Shown here piece by piece: positions 37,010-44,700 of a stretch of 64,000 bases of DNA; position 1 is the stretch's first letter, and every line of letters begins with the position of its first letter. The notes beneath the pieces are model-generated. The model saw only the letters and a program-made list of their open reading frames with translations. It made no database searches and was not told where the DNA came from. The stretch is taken from positions 62,001 to 126,000 of the forward strand of contig NZ_BMCE01000004.1 in the NCBI RefSeq assembly GCF_014635025.1, given 5' to 3'. Source of the stretch: Fictibacillus barbaricus. GTDB taxonomy: Bacteria > Bacillota > Bacilli > Bacillales > Fictibacillaceae. Position numbers and translations under genes: made by a program.

Positions 37010-38092
37010 TTATCTTTTAGGTGATGTAAAGAACGTTTCATATTCGTATAGATTGACTGGAATGTCATTTACTCGTGTTATCTTTCCATTACGGATTTCA
37101 AAATGTAAAATTACTGGTGGTACAACCCTAGGAACCGGATCCCATTTTCTATTCATCCGGATATATTCTCTGACAAATACATCATTTTTACTTGCTGCTA
37201 TTGAATCTATTTCTAATTTATACCTGCCACCCGCGATCTTCATCAGCTTATCACGGAACTGAAGATACCCATCAAAACCTTTATAGCTCCCTGCTAGGTT
37301 GCTCTTCCCTGGAACATAAAAAATAAAGTCTTTAGCAAAGTATTTTTTCAGTCCTTCTAGATCACCCTGCCAAAATGTGTTATAAAAATTGAGGACCAAA
37401 TCACGATTGGTTTTAGAAGAGGCATTATTTACAACCCTATCTGAGATACCTTGTGCTCCTCCCTGAGGTTTCTTAATTCTAGCCTGATTCGGCGCTTTAC
37501 TAGAAGGAGTCCAATATGCATCATACAAGTATAGATCTTCTGGGATAGTCCACGCTTCGGAAACTTTTCCATTCTTAATTCGGTATTCCATAAAGAAACG
37601 CAGATTAAACAAATTGTTAGGGTCATGCTTTCTGTTTATTTGTACGGCTTCTCGAGTAAAAACAACATCCTTGTTTATAGAAAGTACGGGTACTTGCATA
37701 CTAAACTTTCCACCATTGTAATTCAGGATGTTTTTATAAAATTTCTGAAAGCCTTCAACACCCCAATATTCTCCTGCATTTTTTCCTCTTCCTGGTACGT
37801 GCATGATGAAATCAGGGGTTAAAAATTTAGATGCCCCCTCTACATCTCCCTTGCTAAAGGCTGCATAGAAGTCTTGCATCATTTCGGCAGTTTGGGTTGA
37901 CCCCGTCTGATTCTTGTTTGCGACATTTAGAGGTTTCGGTGTTGATTCATTTGTTGATTGTGGTGTTGGGTTTGTTCGTTCTTGTTCAGCTTCTCTATTT
38001 CCATTACCATTCAAATTACACCCAGTTACTGAGAGTATAAGTGCTATCGCGCAGGATAATAAAGCAGATTTCTTAAAAGTTCTTCTGTTCAA
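37010..38092 (-). CDS. Tandem SnoaL-like lipoprotein, copy 2 (diverged)
   Basis: 360 residues from a TTG start with AGGAGG upstream. A lipobox VTGC near residue 25 makes it a lipoprotein, unlike copies 1 and 3. A low-complexity linker (to about 65) is followed by the same two SnoaL-like domains: MMQDFYAAFSKGDVEG with FIMHVPGRG and EYWGVEG, then LVLNFYNTFWQGDLEG with FYVPGKSNL and YKGFDG. Identity to the other copies looks moderate but covers the whole protein, so it is an older paralogue. Function unknown; likely displayed on the outer membrane face. No MarR-type box is obvious upstream. Confidence 0.75.
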   Translation of the reverse strand: MNRRTFKKSALLSCAIALILSVTGCNLNGNGNREAEQERTNPTPQSTNESTPKPLNVANKNQTGSTQTAEMMQDFYAAFSKGDVEGASKFLTPDFIMHVPGRGKNAGEYWGVEGFQKFYKNILNYNGGKFSMQVPVLSINKDVVFTREAVQINRKHDPNNLFNLRFFMEYRIKNGKVSEAWTIPEDLYLYDAYWTPSSKAPNQARIKKPQGGAQGISDRVVNNASSKTNRDLVLNFYNTFWQGDLEGLKKYFAKDFIFYVPGKSNLAGSYKGFDGYLQFRDKLMKIAGGRYKLEIDSIAASKNDVFVREYIRMNRKWDPVPRVVPPVILHFEIRNGKITRVNDIPVNLYEYETFFTSPKR

Positions 38093-38284
38093 ATGGTGTT
38101 CCTCCTATTTTTATTAAAATTAAACTTTCTATAGTATCGTCCCCATCCCGTTCCAATTTATGAGTGTAAAAATCCACCTGCTGTCTAAAACAAATTAATG
38201 GATACTAAATTGTCTTAATCATATTAATCAACGGAAATTTCAATCGATTCGGCTTCGGCCCCATCATCTTAGACAGCATAAAAA

Positions 38285-38313
38285 AAGCAGCCCTATCATA
38301 GATAGGACTGCTT
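38285..38313 (-). terminator. Terminator downstream of fbpB-like gene
   Basis: AAGCAGCCCTATC / GATAGGACTGCTT with a short loop and TTTTTT on minus. A near copy ends wrbA at 38958-38983. Confidence 0.82.
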
Positions 38314-38344
38314 ACAGTTTTGTTTCTTTTAAATTATTGGATGC

Positions 38345-38425
38345 TTGGTTTGATTATAACTCATTGTCAGACCTCAGGGTACATAGACTGGTTTTCCCAT
38401 CCTGACTAAGGGAATGGCCTGTTTT
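38345..38425 (-). ncRNA. Possible structured RNA downstream of fbpB
   Basis: On the minus strand CAGGCC (outer) pairs with GGTCTG, and TCAGG (inner) pairs with CCTGA across about 60 nt, enclosing a purine-rich loop with GATGGGAAAACC. It lies between the fbpB-like stop (38495) and the terminator at 38285. It does not match a riboswitch class I recognise. It could be a 3' UTR structure or a processed small RNA. Boundaries are approximate. Confidence 0.3.
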
Positions 38426-38494
38426 CATATAGCTAGTGAATTATTTCTAAATTGTTTAAGTTATATTAAAGTGAAAAATTAAATCTTTTGATCA

Positions 38495-38620
38495 TCATTT
38501 AGACAAGTGCTTGGTCTCTAATCGTTTTTCAATTCTCTCCAGTAACTGTTTATCCTGAAGCATTTCCTGCTTATTTTCTAACACCAATTCCTTAAAGGAT
38601 AGAACCTTTTTCTTTCCCAT
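38495..38620 (-). CDS. Small basic protein, FbpB (Fur-regulated basic protein) family
   Basis: A 41-residue protein starting MGKKKVLSFKELVLENKQ and ending in a lysine, with AAAGGTG upstream of ATG 38620. The pattern SFKELVxENKxEML followed by LLERIEKRLE is the signature I know for FbpB-family proteins, which in B. subtilis act with the FsrA small RNA in the iron-sparing response. A weak Fur-like sequence (TTGAATCATTTTCAA, about 38681-38695) lies upstream. Too short for routine gene calling. CTTA repeats (site d) stand about 260 bp upstream. Confidence 0.7.
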   Translation of the reverse strand: MGKKKVLSFKELVLENKQEMLQDKQLLERIEKRLETKHLSK

Positions 38621-38875
38621 TTTTTCACCTTTCTTTCCTTCCAAAATATGATTTTAAGGAAATTGATAATGGGATGGGAATTGAATCATTTTCAATTTCA
38701 CTTTCCCGTCTGAGAAAAGTATAAATTTCGCCTCATTTTTTATCCCGGTTAATTTTCGATACAACAACTCTGCCTTAAATATTTTGGACTTATTATTACT
38801 GTTCTTTATATAAGGTAGAAGTAACTTCTTTTGTGTTATTCATGAGTTTAATTCTAATAGTTAAAACTGTCATTT

Positions 38876-38910
38876 CTCTTAATAAATTCTTACTTGTTTC
38901 TTAAGGTTAA
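38876..38910 (-). promoter_or_regulatory. 11-bp-spaced CTTA repeats, site d
   Basis: CTTA begins at 38878, 38889 and 38900. The nearest minus-strand gene downstream is the fbpB-like one, about 260 bp away; no closer gene is visible in the 38621-38957 gap. Confidence 0.6.
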
Positions 38911-38957
38911 GTGTAATGTAAAGTAGGACTTTCTAAAATTCACATGTAAATAAAAAA

Positions 38958-38983
38958 GCAGCCCTATCACAGATAGAGCTGCT
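38958..38983 (-). terminator. Terminator of wrbA
   Basis: AGCAGCCCTATC / GATAGAGCTGCT hairpin with TTTTTTA on minus, 49 bp past the wrbA stop. Confidence 0.82.
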
Positions 38984-39031
38984 CTAACTAGTCATTTTTC
39001 TTATAAATAATGAATGTTTGATTCCATTATT

Positions 39032-39637
39032 TTATAACCCTTGTTTAACCCAACCTGCAACAGTGACCGTACGTTTCGCTTGATGTTTTACTGCGTCTTT
39101 TACATCCTCTTTCATACCATCTTGCCCTGTAGTAACACTAGTACCATAAGGGTTTCCGCCTGCAGTAAATGTAACTTGATCTGTGTAACCAGGAGCAGCA
39201 ATGATTGCCCCCCAATGATACATCATCGTGTAGAAGTTCAGAATTGTTGCTTCTTGTCCACCATGAGGATTTCCGGCACTGGACATTGCACTTACAACTT
39301 TATTCGCAAGTTTACCTTGGAACCAAAGTCCACCTGTAGTATCCAAGAATTGTTTCATTTGTCCAGGCATGTTCCCATAGCGCGTCGGGATACTGAAGAT
39401 TAATGCGTCTGCTTCAACCAAATCATCTAGGGTTACTTCAGGCACGTCCTTTGTTGCTTCTACATGAGCCTTCCATGCTGGATTGCTCTCGATCGCCGCT
39501 GCTGGAGCAAGTTCTGGTACTTTTAAGATTTTAACTTCAGCACCAATCTCTTTTGCACCTTCTGCAGCCCACTGTGCAAGTTGATAATTCGTTCCTGTAG
39601 AACTGTAATAGATAATATTGAGTTTAACATTTGCCAT
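39032..39637 (-). CDS. wrbA: NAD(P)H:quinone oxidoreductase, WrbA type
   Basis: A 201-residue flavodoxin-fold protein with the FMN phosphate loop YYSSTGTNYQLA (about 10-21), PTRYGNMPGQMKQFLD (near 83-98) and GNPHGGQEATI (near 117-127), the WrbA hallmarks. It reduces quinones by two electrons, avoiding semiquinone radicals. AAGGAG precedes the ATG. A MarR-type half-palindrome in a context shared with SnoaL copy 1 lies about 105 bp upstream, supporting membership of a quinone-stress regulon. It lies immediately downstream of SnoaL copy 3. Confidence 0.92.
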   Translation of the reverse strand: MANVKLNIIYYSSTGTNYQLAQWAAEGAKEIGAEVKILKVPELAPAAAIESNPAWKAHVEATKDVPEVTLDDLVEADALIFSIPTRYGNMPGQMKQFLDTTGGLWFQGKLANKVVSAMSSAGNPHGGQEATILNFYTMMYHWGAIIAAPGYTDQVTFTAGGNPYGTSVTTGQDGMKEDVKDAVKHQAKRTVTVAGWVKQGL

Positions 39638-39741
39638 TTTTTTGTCTCCTTTTTTATGATCTTTGTTTATATTTTGTAATACGGCTCTAATGCATACATT
39701 TTGATCAAAACAAGTTATAGATAAATTATTTTTATATTAAG

Positions 39742-39758
39742 CTTTTTAAATTTAAGAT
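39742..39758. promoter_or_regulatory. Weak MarR-type box upstream of wrbA
   Basis: CTTTTTAAATTTAAGAT keeps one arm (AAGAT) and the TTAAATTTAAGATATTT context also found at 17150-17165. Confidence 0.4.
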
Positions 39759-39782
39759 ATTTTACAAAAAAATTCCCTAATC

Positions 39783-40850
39783 TTACTTAACTGGCGCTGT
39801 AAAGAATTTCTCATATTCATAAAGATCTAGCGGGATATCATTTACTTTACGAATTTTTCCGTCTTTGATCTCAAAGTGTAAAATGACTGAAGGTACAACT
39901 TTTGCCTCAGAATCCCACTTACGGTCCATGCGGATATATTCTTGAACAAATACTTCTTTGGAGCTTGCTGCCATAGACTCGATTTCTAGCTTATACTTTG
40001 TACCTGCTTTTTCCATCAGTTTGTTACGGAATTGCATGAACCCGTCCCAGCCTTTGTACGTCCCCGCCATATCACTTTTTCCAGGAATAAAGAACTCAAA
40101 ATCTTTATGGATCATCTTTTTCATGCCTTCAAGATCCCCGGCCCAAAATTTGTTATAGAAACTCTGGATCAATTGCTCATTCTTTTTAGAGTAGGCTCCT
40201 TTAGTACTAGGGTTGCCCTGATACACTGAAGTTTTCTCACTATTAAGGGCTTTTAATGCAACTTTGGATTCTTTCACTGGTGGTGTCCAGTATTCATCAT
40301 ACGTATAAAGATCTTGTGGAATCGTCCATGCTTCTGAGACTTTTCCGTTCTTAATGTTGTACTTCATCATAAAATGTTGTTCAAACATACGTTCAGGATC
40401 GTGTTTACGGTTGAATTTTACAATCTCTCTGGTAAAAGCGACATCTTCACTTACTGCAAGTTGCGGAACTTCCATACTGAATTTCCCACCATTATAAGCC
40501 ATGATGTTAGAAGTGAATTGTTTGAACCCTTCCACTCCCCAGTATTCGCCTGCATTAACTCCATTACCTGGTACGTGCATGATGAAGTCACTCGAGATGA
40601 ATTTCGTTGCTGCTTCTATATCTCCACGAAGGAAAGCTGCATAGAAATCTTGGATCAATTTTGCGTTCTGTTGAGTCACCTTTGATTGATTACTGAACTG
40701 TACAGTATCAATTTTAAAACTCTCAGCACCGTTTGTGGCTGCGGAAACTACGCTTTGTTCTTTTGGGAACACTTGTGATCCGACACCTACCAACCCTGTT
40801 GCTACAGCAAGGGAAAGAACCATACTTTTTTTAACACTTGTTTTCTTCAT
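39783..40850 (-). CDS. Secreted tandem SnoaL-like (NTF2-fold) protein, copy 3
   Basis: A 355-residue protein with a lysine-rich N-terminus and hydrophobic segment (about 10-26), then two SnoaL-like domains as in copy 1. From about residue 100 on the two proteins are nearly identical, and the DNA is also nearly identical over the same stretch, while signal peptides and the first 90 residues differ more. That points to recent duplication or gene conversion. GGGAGG precedes the ATG. A double MarR-type operator stands 35-66 bp upstream, in the same two-box arrangement as at marR. The wrbA gene follows on the same strand. Confidence 0.75.
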   Translation of the reverse strand: MKKTSVKKSMVLSLAVATGLVGVGSQVFPKEQSVVSAATNGAESFKIDTVQFSNQSKVTQQNAKLIQDFYAAFLRGDIEAATKFISSDFIMHVPGNGVNAGEYWGVEGFKQFTSNIMAYNGGKFSMEVPQLAVSEDVAFTREIVKFNRKHDPERMFEQHFMMKYNIKNGKVSEAWTIPQDLYTYDEYWTPPVKESKVALKALNSEKTSVYQGNPSTKGAYSKKNEQLIQSFYNKFWAGDLEGMKKMIHKDFEFFIPGKSDMAGTYKGWDGFMQFRNKLMEKAGTKYKLEIESMAASSKEVFVQEYIRMDRKWDSEAKVVPSVILHFEIKDGKIRKVNDIPLDLYEYEKFFTAPVK

Positions 40851-40884
40851 TTTTATTTCCTCCCAATTTATCTTTTATTAAAGA

Positions 40885-40915
40885 ATCTTAAAATTAATTA
40901 TCTTTAATTTAAGAT
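40885..40915. promoter_or_regulatory. Double MarR-type operator before SnoaL copy 3
   Basis: ATCTTAAAATTAATTAT (40885-40901) and ATCTTTAATTTAAGAT (40900-40915). The pair matches the marR-upstream pair in sequence, order and 15-bp offset. Confidence 0.65.
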
Positions 40916-41085
40916 AAATATACCTGACCTTCTTATTACTGTCAACAATAAATATCAAAATAACGAAAGAATTATTAAGAGGTATTTGTACTTCTAATGT
41001 AAAAGGTCACCCAGTGTAATGTTTATTTTATTCCTTAGACTCAAATTCCAATAGTATGAAGGTGTCACACTCTTTTGTTTATCAT

Positions 41086-41745
41086 TTATTTAAAATCAGA
41101 ATCCTGTTTTGCAAGTTCTTCTATTACCCCTCTTAAGTGTTCTACTAATGGAGCCGGTGCTTTTTTAGGCGAACCTGTATCGAAAGGTGGTTGAGGATCG
41201 TATTCCAAAATAAGCTGAGATGCTTTGGCGATGTCTTCTCCTTTTTCCCAAGCGACTAATTGGAGTGCCATATCTATTCCTGAAGAGACACCTGCTGCTG
41301 TTACGATTTTTCCTTCGCGAACGACCCTTTCTTCAGTTGAAATTGATCCGAGTGAATTGAGTAATTCAAATGATCCCCAATGGCTTGTTGCTTTAACTCC
41401 ATTTAGTAAACCTGCTTTGCTTAATATCAATGAACCGTTACAAACACTCGTTGACCACTTTGTAGTCTCATGAATTTTGATAATCCAATTCAACGTTTCT
41501 TCGTCATTCATTGGAACCTTATAGTTAGGCGGCTTACAGCCAGGTACAACTAAAATATCAGCGGAATCAACTTCGGAAAAGCTGTAATCAGCATGCAGAT
41601 AGCCCATGTGTGAGTCTAGCTTAATCAACCCCTTTTTCTTAGCTACGAACTTAACTTCACTGTCCTGTACTGAAGCAAATACTTCGTAGGGCCCAATTGC
41701 ATCCAATGCTGTGATTCCATCATAGAGCAAGATAGCGACTTTCAT
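41086..41745 (-). CDS. DJ-1/PfpI family protein
   Basis: A 219-residue protein with the PfpI fold: VAILLYDGITALDAIGPYEVF at the N-terminus, ILVVPGC, and the nucleophile elbow TSVCNGSLIL (cysteine near 103), then ATSHWGSFELL. It resembles isonitrile hydratase-like and AraC-type amidase-domain members without the HTH. It may be a glyoxalase, hydratase or stress chaperone. GGAGAG precedes the ATG. A long inverted repeat (41771-41797) lies just upstream. Confidence 0.85.
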   Translation of the reverse strand: MKVAILLYDGITALDAIGPYEVFASVQDSEVKFVAKKKGLIKLDSHMGYLHADYSFSEVDSADILVVPGCKPPNYKVPMNDEETLNWIIKIHETTKWSTSVCNGSLILSKAGLLNGVKATSHWGSFELLNSLGSISTEERVVREGKIVTAAGVSSGIDMALQLVAWEKGEDIAKASQLILEYDPQPPFDTGSPKKAPAPLVEHLRGVIEELAKQDSDFK

Positions 41746-41770
41746 TCTGATCTCTCCAATACTATTTTTT

Positions 41771-41797
41771 ATGTTACTTATTTAATTCTAGTAACAT
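41771..41797. promoter_or_regulatory. Inverted repeat before the DJ-1/PfpI gene
   Basis: ATGTTACT-N11-AGTAACAT is a perfect 8-bp dyad 26 bp before the start, well placed for a repressor. It does not match the MarR-type boxes. The remainder of the 41746-42190 gap holds no convincing gene. Confidence 0.5.
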
Positions 41798-42190
41798 TAA
41801 ATAAATTGTATATCAACCTTCTTAGTTATAGTTAAACTTGTTTGACATATCTGTGAAGTATCAATTTTCCATTAGTTTTGTTAATATTTCTCTTCGTTTA
41901 TTAATATTTCTTTCTCCAAGGTAATTTCTTTGTAGTAATAACAGAATTTCATCTTCATTTTTTCACAATACTTGTACATTCCATCATCAGAAACTTGAAG
42001 CAATTGAAGCAGTGAAAGGACAAACTCTACGCTTCGAAAAAAATAAAGAAGACAAATCTTCATTATTAAAACCGATACTTAAATGATCAGTGTTTTTCTA
42101 GCCAACCTATTTGAATTTTTGATAAAAAATATTGGATAAAATATGATAAAAACGTACGAATAGAAAATTACCGACGTTAGGATGTTACAT

Positions 42191-42886
42191 ATGAAGATAT
42201 TACTTGTAGAAGATGATAAAACAATCGCATCGGGGTTAGAATATTCCTTGCAAAAGGATGACTATGAAACGATTCTTTGTTATAGTGCCGAATCGGCGAA
42301 AAAGGTACTATACGAAAATTTAGATGAAATCGATTTATGTTTGTTTGATTTATCACTTCCTGATGGCAGTGGCTACGATTTATGTGAGCTAGTTAAAAAG
42401 CACAGTGACAAACCCGTCATCTTTCTAACAGCATTTGATGATGAAGTGAATGTTGTCATGGGTCTCGATATGGGAGCTGATGATTACATAACAAAGCCGT
42501 TCCGTGTTCGTGAGCTGCTTTCAAGAATTAAGTCAGTCCTACGTCGCTATAACAAGCAAATGCAGACAAAACCGATTATTGAGATTGATGATATTCGTAT
42601 CAATACACTAGAAGGTAAGGTCTATAAAAAGGGTGAGGAAGTGCCAGTGACGGCTTTAGAGTACAGATTATTTCTGATATTCGCCAACCATATTGGACAA
42701 GTACTGACGAGAAATCAGTTATTAGAAAGAATTTGGGATATAGCTGGTGATTTTGTCAATGATAATACGCTGACTGTCTATATAAAGAGGTTAAGAGAAA
42801 AGCTAGAGGATGATCCGCAGAATCCAACTGTCATCAAGACAGTACGTGGGCTGGGTTACAAAGTTGGTGAAAAACGTGCTACGTAA
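42191..42886 (+). CDS. OmpR-family response regulator, BceR-like
   Basis: A 231-residue protein with a receiver domain (D53 in LFDLSLPDGSG, TKPF lysine) and a C-terminal winged helix (NDNTLTVYIKRLREKLE, GLGYKVG). ATG 42191 is chosen because MKILLVEDD is the canonical start, with AGG 9 nt upstream; ATG 42182 overlaps that site. The kinase gene overlaps its 3' end by 11 bp. It probably activates the ABC exporter downstream via direct GTCACT repeats. Confidence 0.92.
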   Translation: MKILLVEDDKTIASGLEYSLQKDDYETILCYSAESAKKVLYENLDEIDLCLFDLSLPDGSGYDLCELVKKHSDKPVIFLTAFDDEVNVVMGLDMGADDYITKPFRVRELLSRIKSVLRRYNKQMQTKPIIEIDDIRINTLEGKVYKKGEEVPVTALEYRLFLIFANHIGQVLTRNQLLERIWDIAGDFVNDNTLTVYIKRLREKLEDDPQNPTVIKTVRGLGYKVGEKRAT

Positions 42887-43880
42887 TCGAGAAATTCAAA
42901 TCCTATTGGCAATCCTTTTCACTATCAGTTTCGGAGCAACAGCATTAACTGCGGCTATCCTTTCCTATCAAGCGGGGGTAGTAATTATTATCACTTCTGT
43001 ATTATTAATTGGTTGTACTCTAACTTTTACTGCCTGGCGGTATCGAGAAATTGAAAAGCTTTCTAGTTATTTATTGCGCATTAGTAGTGGTGATTATACC
43101 CTTGATGTCCGTGATAACTATGAAGGTGAGCTTAGTTTTTTAAAAACTAACATATATAAAGTAACTATACAGCTTTCTGAACACAGCTCCCTGCTACAAC
43201 GTGACAAAGTAAAGTTAACCAATGCTATATCTGATATATCTCATCAGCTAAAAACCCCTTTAACGTCAATGATGGTGATGGCTGATTTATTAAACGATAC
43301 AAAGCTGAATGAATCGAAAAGGTTGGAATTCACCCATAATATTCGCGTTCAATTAGAGAGGATCGAATGGCTAGTTTCTTCTTTACTAAAGCTATCGAAA
43401 ATTGACGTTGGAACAGTGCCATTCAAAAAAGATAAGGTTGTCGTTAACAAATTGATTAAAAAAGCCGTACAACCTGTTTTGATTCCACTGGATATCAAAC
43501 AACAATCTTTGATAATAACCGGAGAGGAAAATGTATCGTTTCAAGGAGATCTCGAATGGACGGTTGAAGCAATCATTAACATTTTAAAAAACTGTGTGGA
43601 GCATACCCAGGAAGGTGGAGAGATCTCTATATCTTATTCAGAAAATGCATTATTTACAGTTATAACTGTTAGGGATAACGGCAAAGGGATTTCAAAGAAA
43701 GATCTTCCGTATATATTCAAACGTTTTTATAAGGGAGAAAATGCTGACCAGAACAGTGTCGGAATTGGTCTTGCAATAGCGTATAGCATTATTACTAGTC
43801 AAAATGGAGACATCGAGGTGATTAGTGAAAAAGATAGAGGGACACAGTTTAAGATTAAGTTCTATAAACAGGTGATTTAA
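42876..43880 (+). CDS. Intramembrane-sensing histidine kinase, BceS-like
   Basis: A 334-residue protein if the GTG at 42876 is used (GGTGA 5 nt upstream), the same length as BceS. Two membrane helices (about 8-28 and 34-54) are joined by a very short loop, so it has no extracellular sensor, the mark of BceS-type kinases that sense through their ABC transporter. H123 lies in ISHQLKTPL, then N-box, DNGKGI and GIGLAI motifs. The start could also be GTG 42867. Confidence 0.9.
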   Translation: MLRNREIQILLAILFTISFGATALTAAILSYQAGVVIIITSVLLIGCTLTFTAWRYREIEKLSSYLLRISSGDYTLDVRDNYEGELSFLKTNIYKVTIQLSEHSSLLQRDKVKLTNAISDISHQLKTPLTSMMVMADLLNDTKLNESKRLEFTHNIRVQLERIEWLVSSLLKLSKIDVGTVPFKKDKVVVNKLIKKAVQPVLIPLDIKQQSLIITGEENVSFQGDLEWTVEAIINILKNCVEHTQEGGEISISYSENALFTVITVRDNGKGISKKDLPYIFKRFYKGENADQNSVGIGLAIAYSIITSQNGDIEVISEKDRGTQFKIKFYKQVI

Positions 43881-43931
43881 AGATTTTTTTAATGAAGATT
43901 TGCTGGTCTACTTAACCCCCCCTTTACCTTA

Positions 43932-43986
43932 AGTGACTAAACTGTCACTTTGGAGTCACTTTATAGTCATTTTAGGCAGATATACT
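43932..43986 (+). promoter_or_regulatory. Promoter/operator of the second ABC exporter
   Basis: AGTGAC-N6-GTCACT (43932-43949) is an inverted repeat. GTCACT at 43944, GTCACT at 43955 and GTCATT at 43966 form direct repeats at exact 11-bp steps, and TATACT (43981-43986) is a likely -10. This arrangement suits an OmpR-type activator, most likely the response regulator encoded just upstream. Confidence 0.6.
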
Positions 43987-44016
43987 GAACCCAACATCAA
44001 TTATGGAGGTTTTCAA

Positions 44017-44700
44017 ATGGATATTTTAAAAATAGTGAATCTGTCAAAAGTCTATGGTAATGGGGAAACAGCAGTAAAAGCGCTTGATAACGTTTCGTTT
44101 TCCGTTAAAAAGGGAGAATTTGTTGTGATTATCGGTCCATCTGGTTCTGGAAAGTCAACTCTACTCCACTTACTCGGTGGGGTCGATCGACCGACAAGTG
44201 GAAAGGTTCTTGTCGATAACACAGATATTTATCAGTTAAATGAAACACAACTGGCGATCTTTAGACGAAGGCAAATAGGTTTAATTTATCAATTTTATAA
44301 CCTGATTCCTATTTTATCTGTTGAAGAAAACATTACGTTGCCTATACTGCTGGATGAGCACAAGGTAGATAAGAAACAGTTCGAGGATATCATTAGAATC
44401 TTAGGCTTGCAAAAACGGTTAAATCACTTACCGAATCAACTATCTGGAGGACAACAACAACGAGTTTCGATTGGAAGAGCTCTCATAAACAATCCGGCCA
44501 TTATACTCGCGGACGAGCCTACTGGTAACTTAGATAGTAAAAATAGCAGTGAAATTATGGAGCTATTAAAAATGTTTAACAAAACGTTTAACCAGACGCT
44601 CATTGTAATTACCCACGATGAAAGAATTGCTTTGCAAGCGGATCGAGTCATTGCTATTGAAGATGGAAGGATCGCCAAGGATGAGGTGATTCGCGCATGA
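44017..44700 (+). CDS. ABC transporter ATPase (BceA/MacB/LolD type)
   Basis: A 227-residue ATPase with Walker A GPSGSGKSTLL, Q-loop QFYNLIP, signature LSGGQQQR, Walker B IILADEPTGNLD and H-loop THD. The LSGGQQQR and DEPTGNLD motifs are typical of the antimicrobial-peptide/lipoprotein exporter group. ATG 44017 has TGGAGG 8 nt upstream and starts in the standard family position. It overlaps the permease gene by 4 bp (ATGA), indicating coupled translation. Confidence 0.94.
   Translation: MDILKIVNLSKVYGNGETAVKALDNVSFSVKKGEFVVIIGPSGSGKSTLLHLLGGVDRPTSGKVLVDNTDIYQLNETQLAIFRRRQIGLIYQFYNLIPILSVEENITLPILLDEHKVDKKQFEDIIRILGLQKRLNHLPNQLSGGQQQRVSIGRALINNPAIILADEPTGNLDSKNSSEIMELLKMFNKTFNQTLIVITHDERIALQADRVIAIEDGRIAKDEVIRA

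Noticed and set aside
41881-42063. 60-codon minus-strand frame near the DJ-1 gene
   Set aside because: No ribosome binding site, rich in AT-driven residues, no family resemblance I can name; treated as chance.
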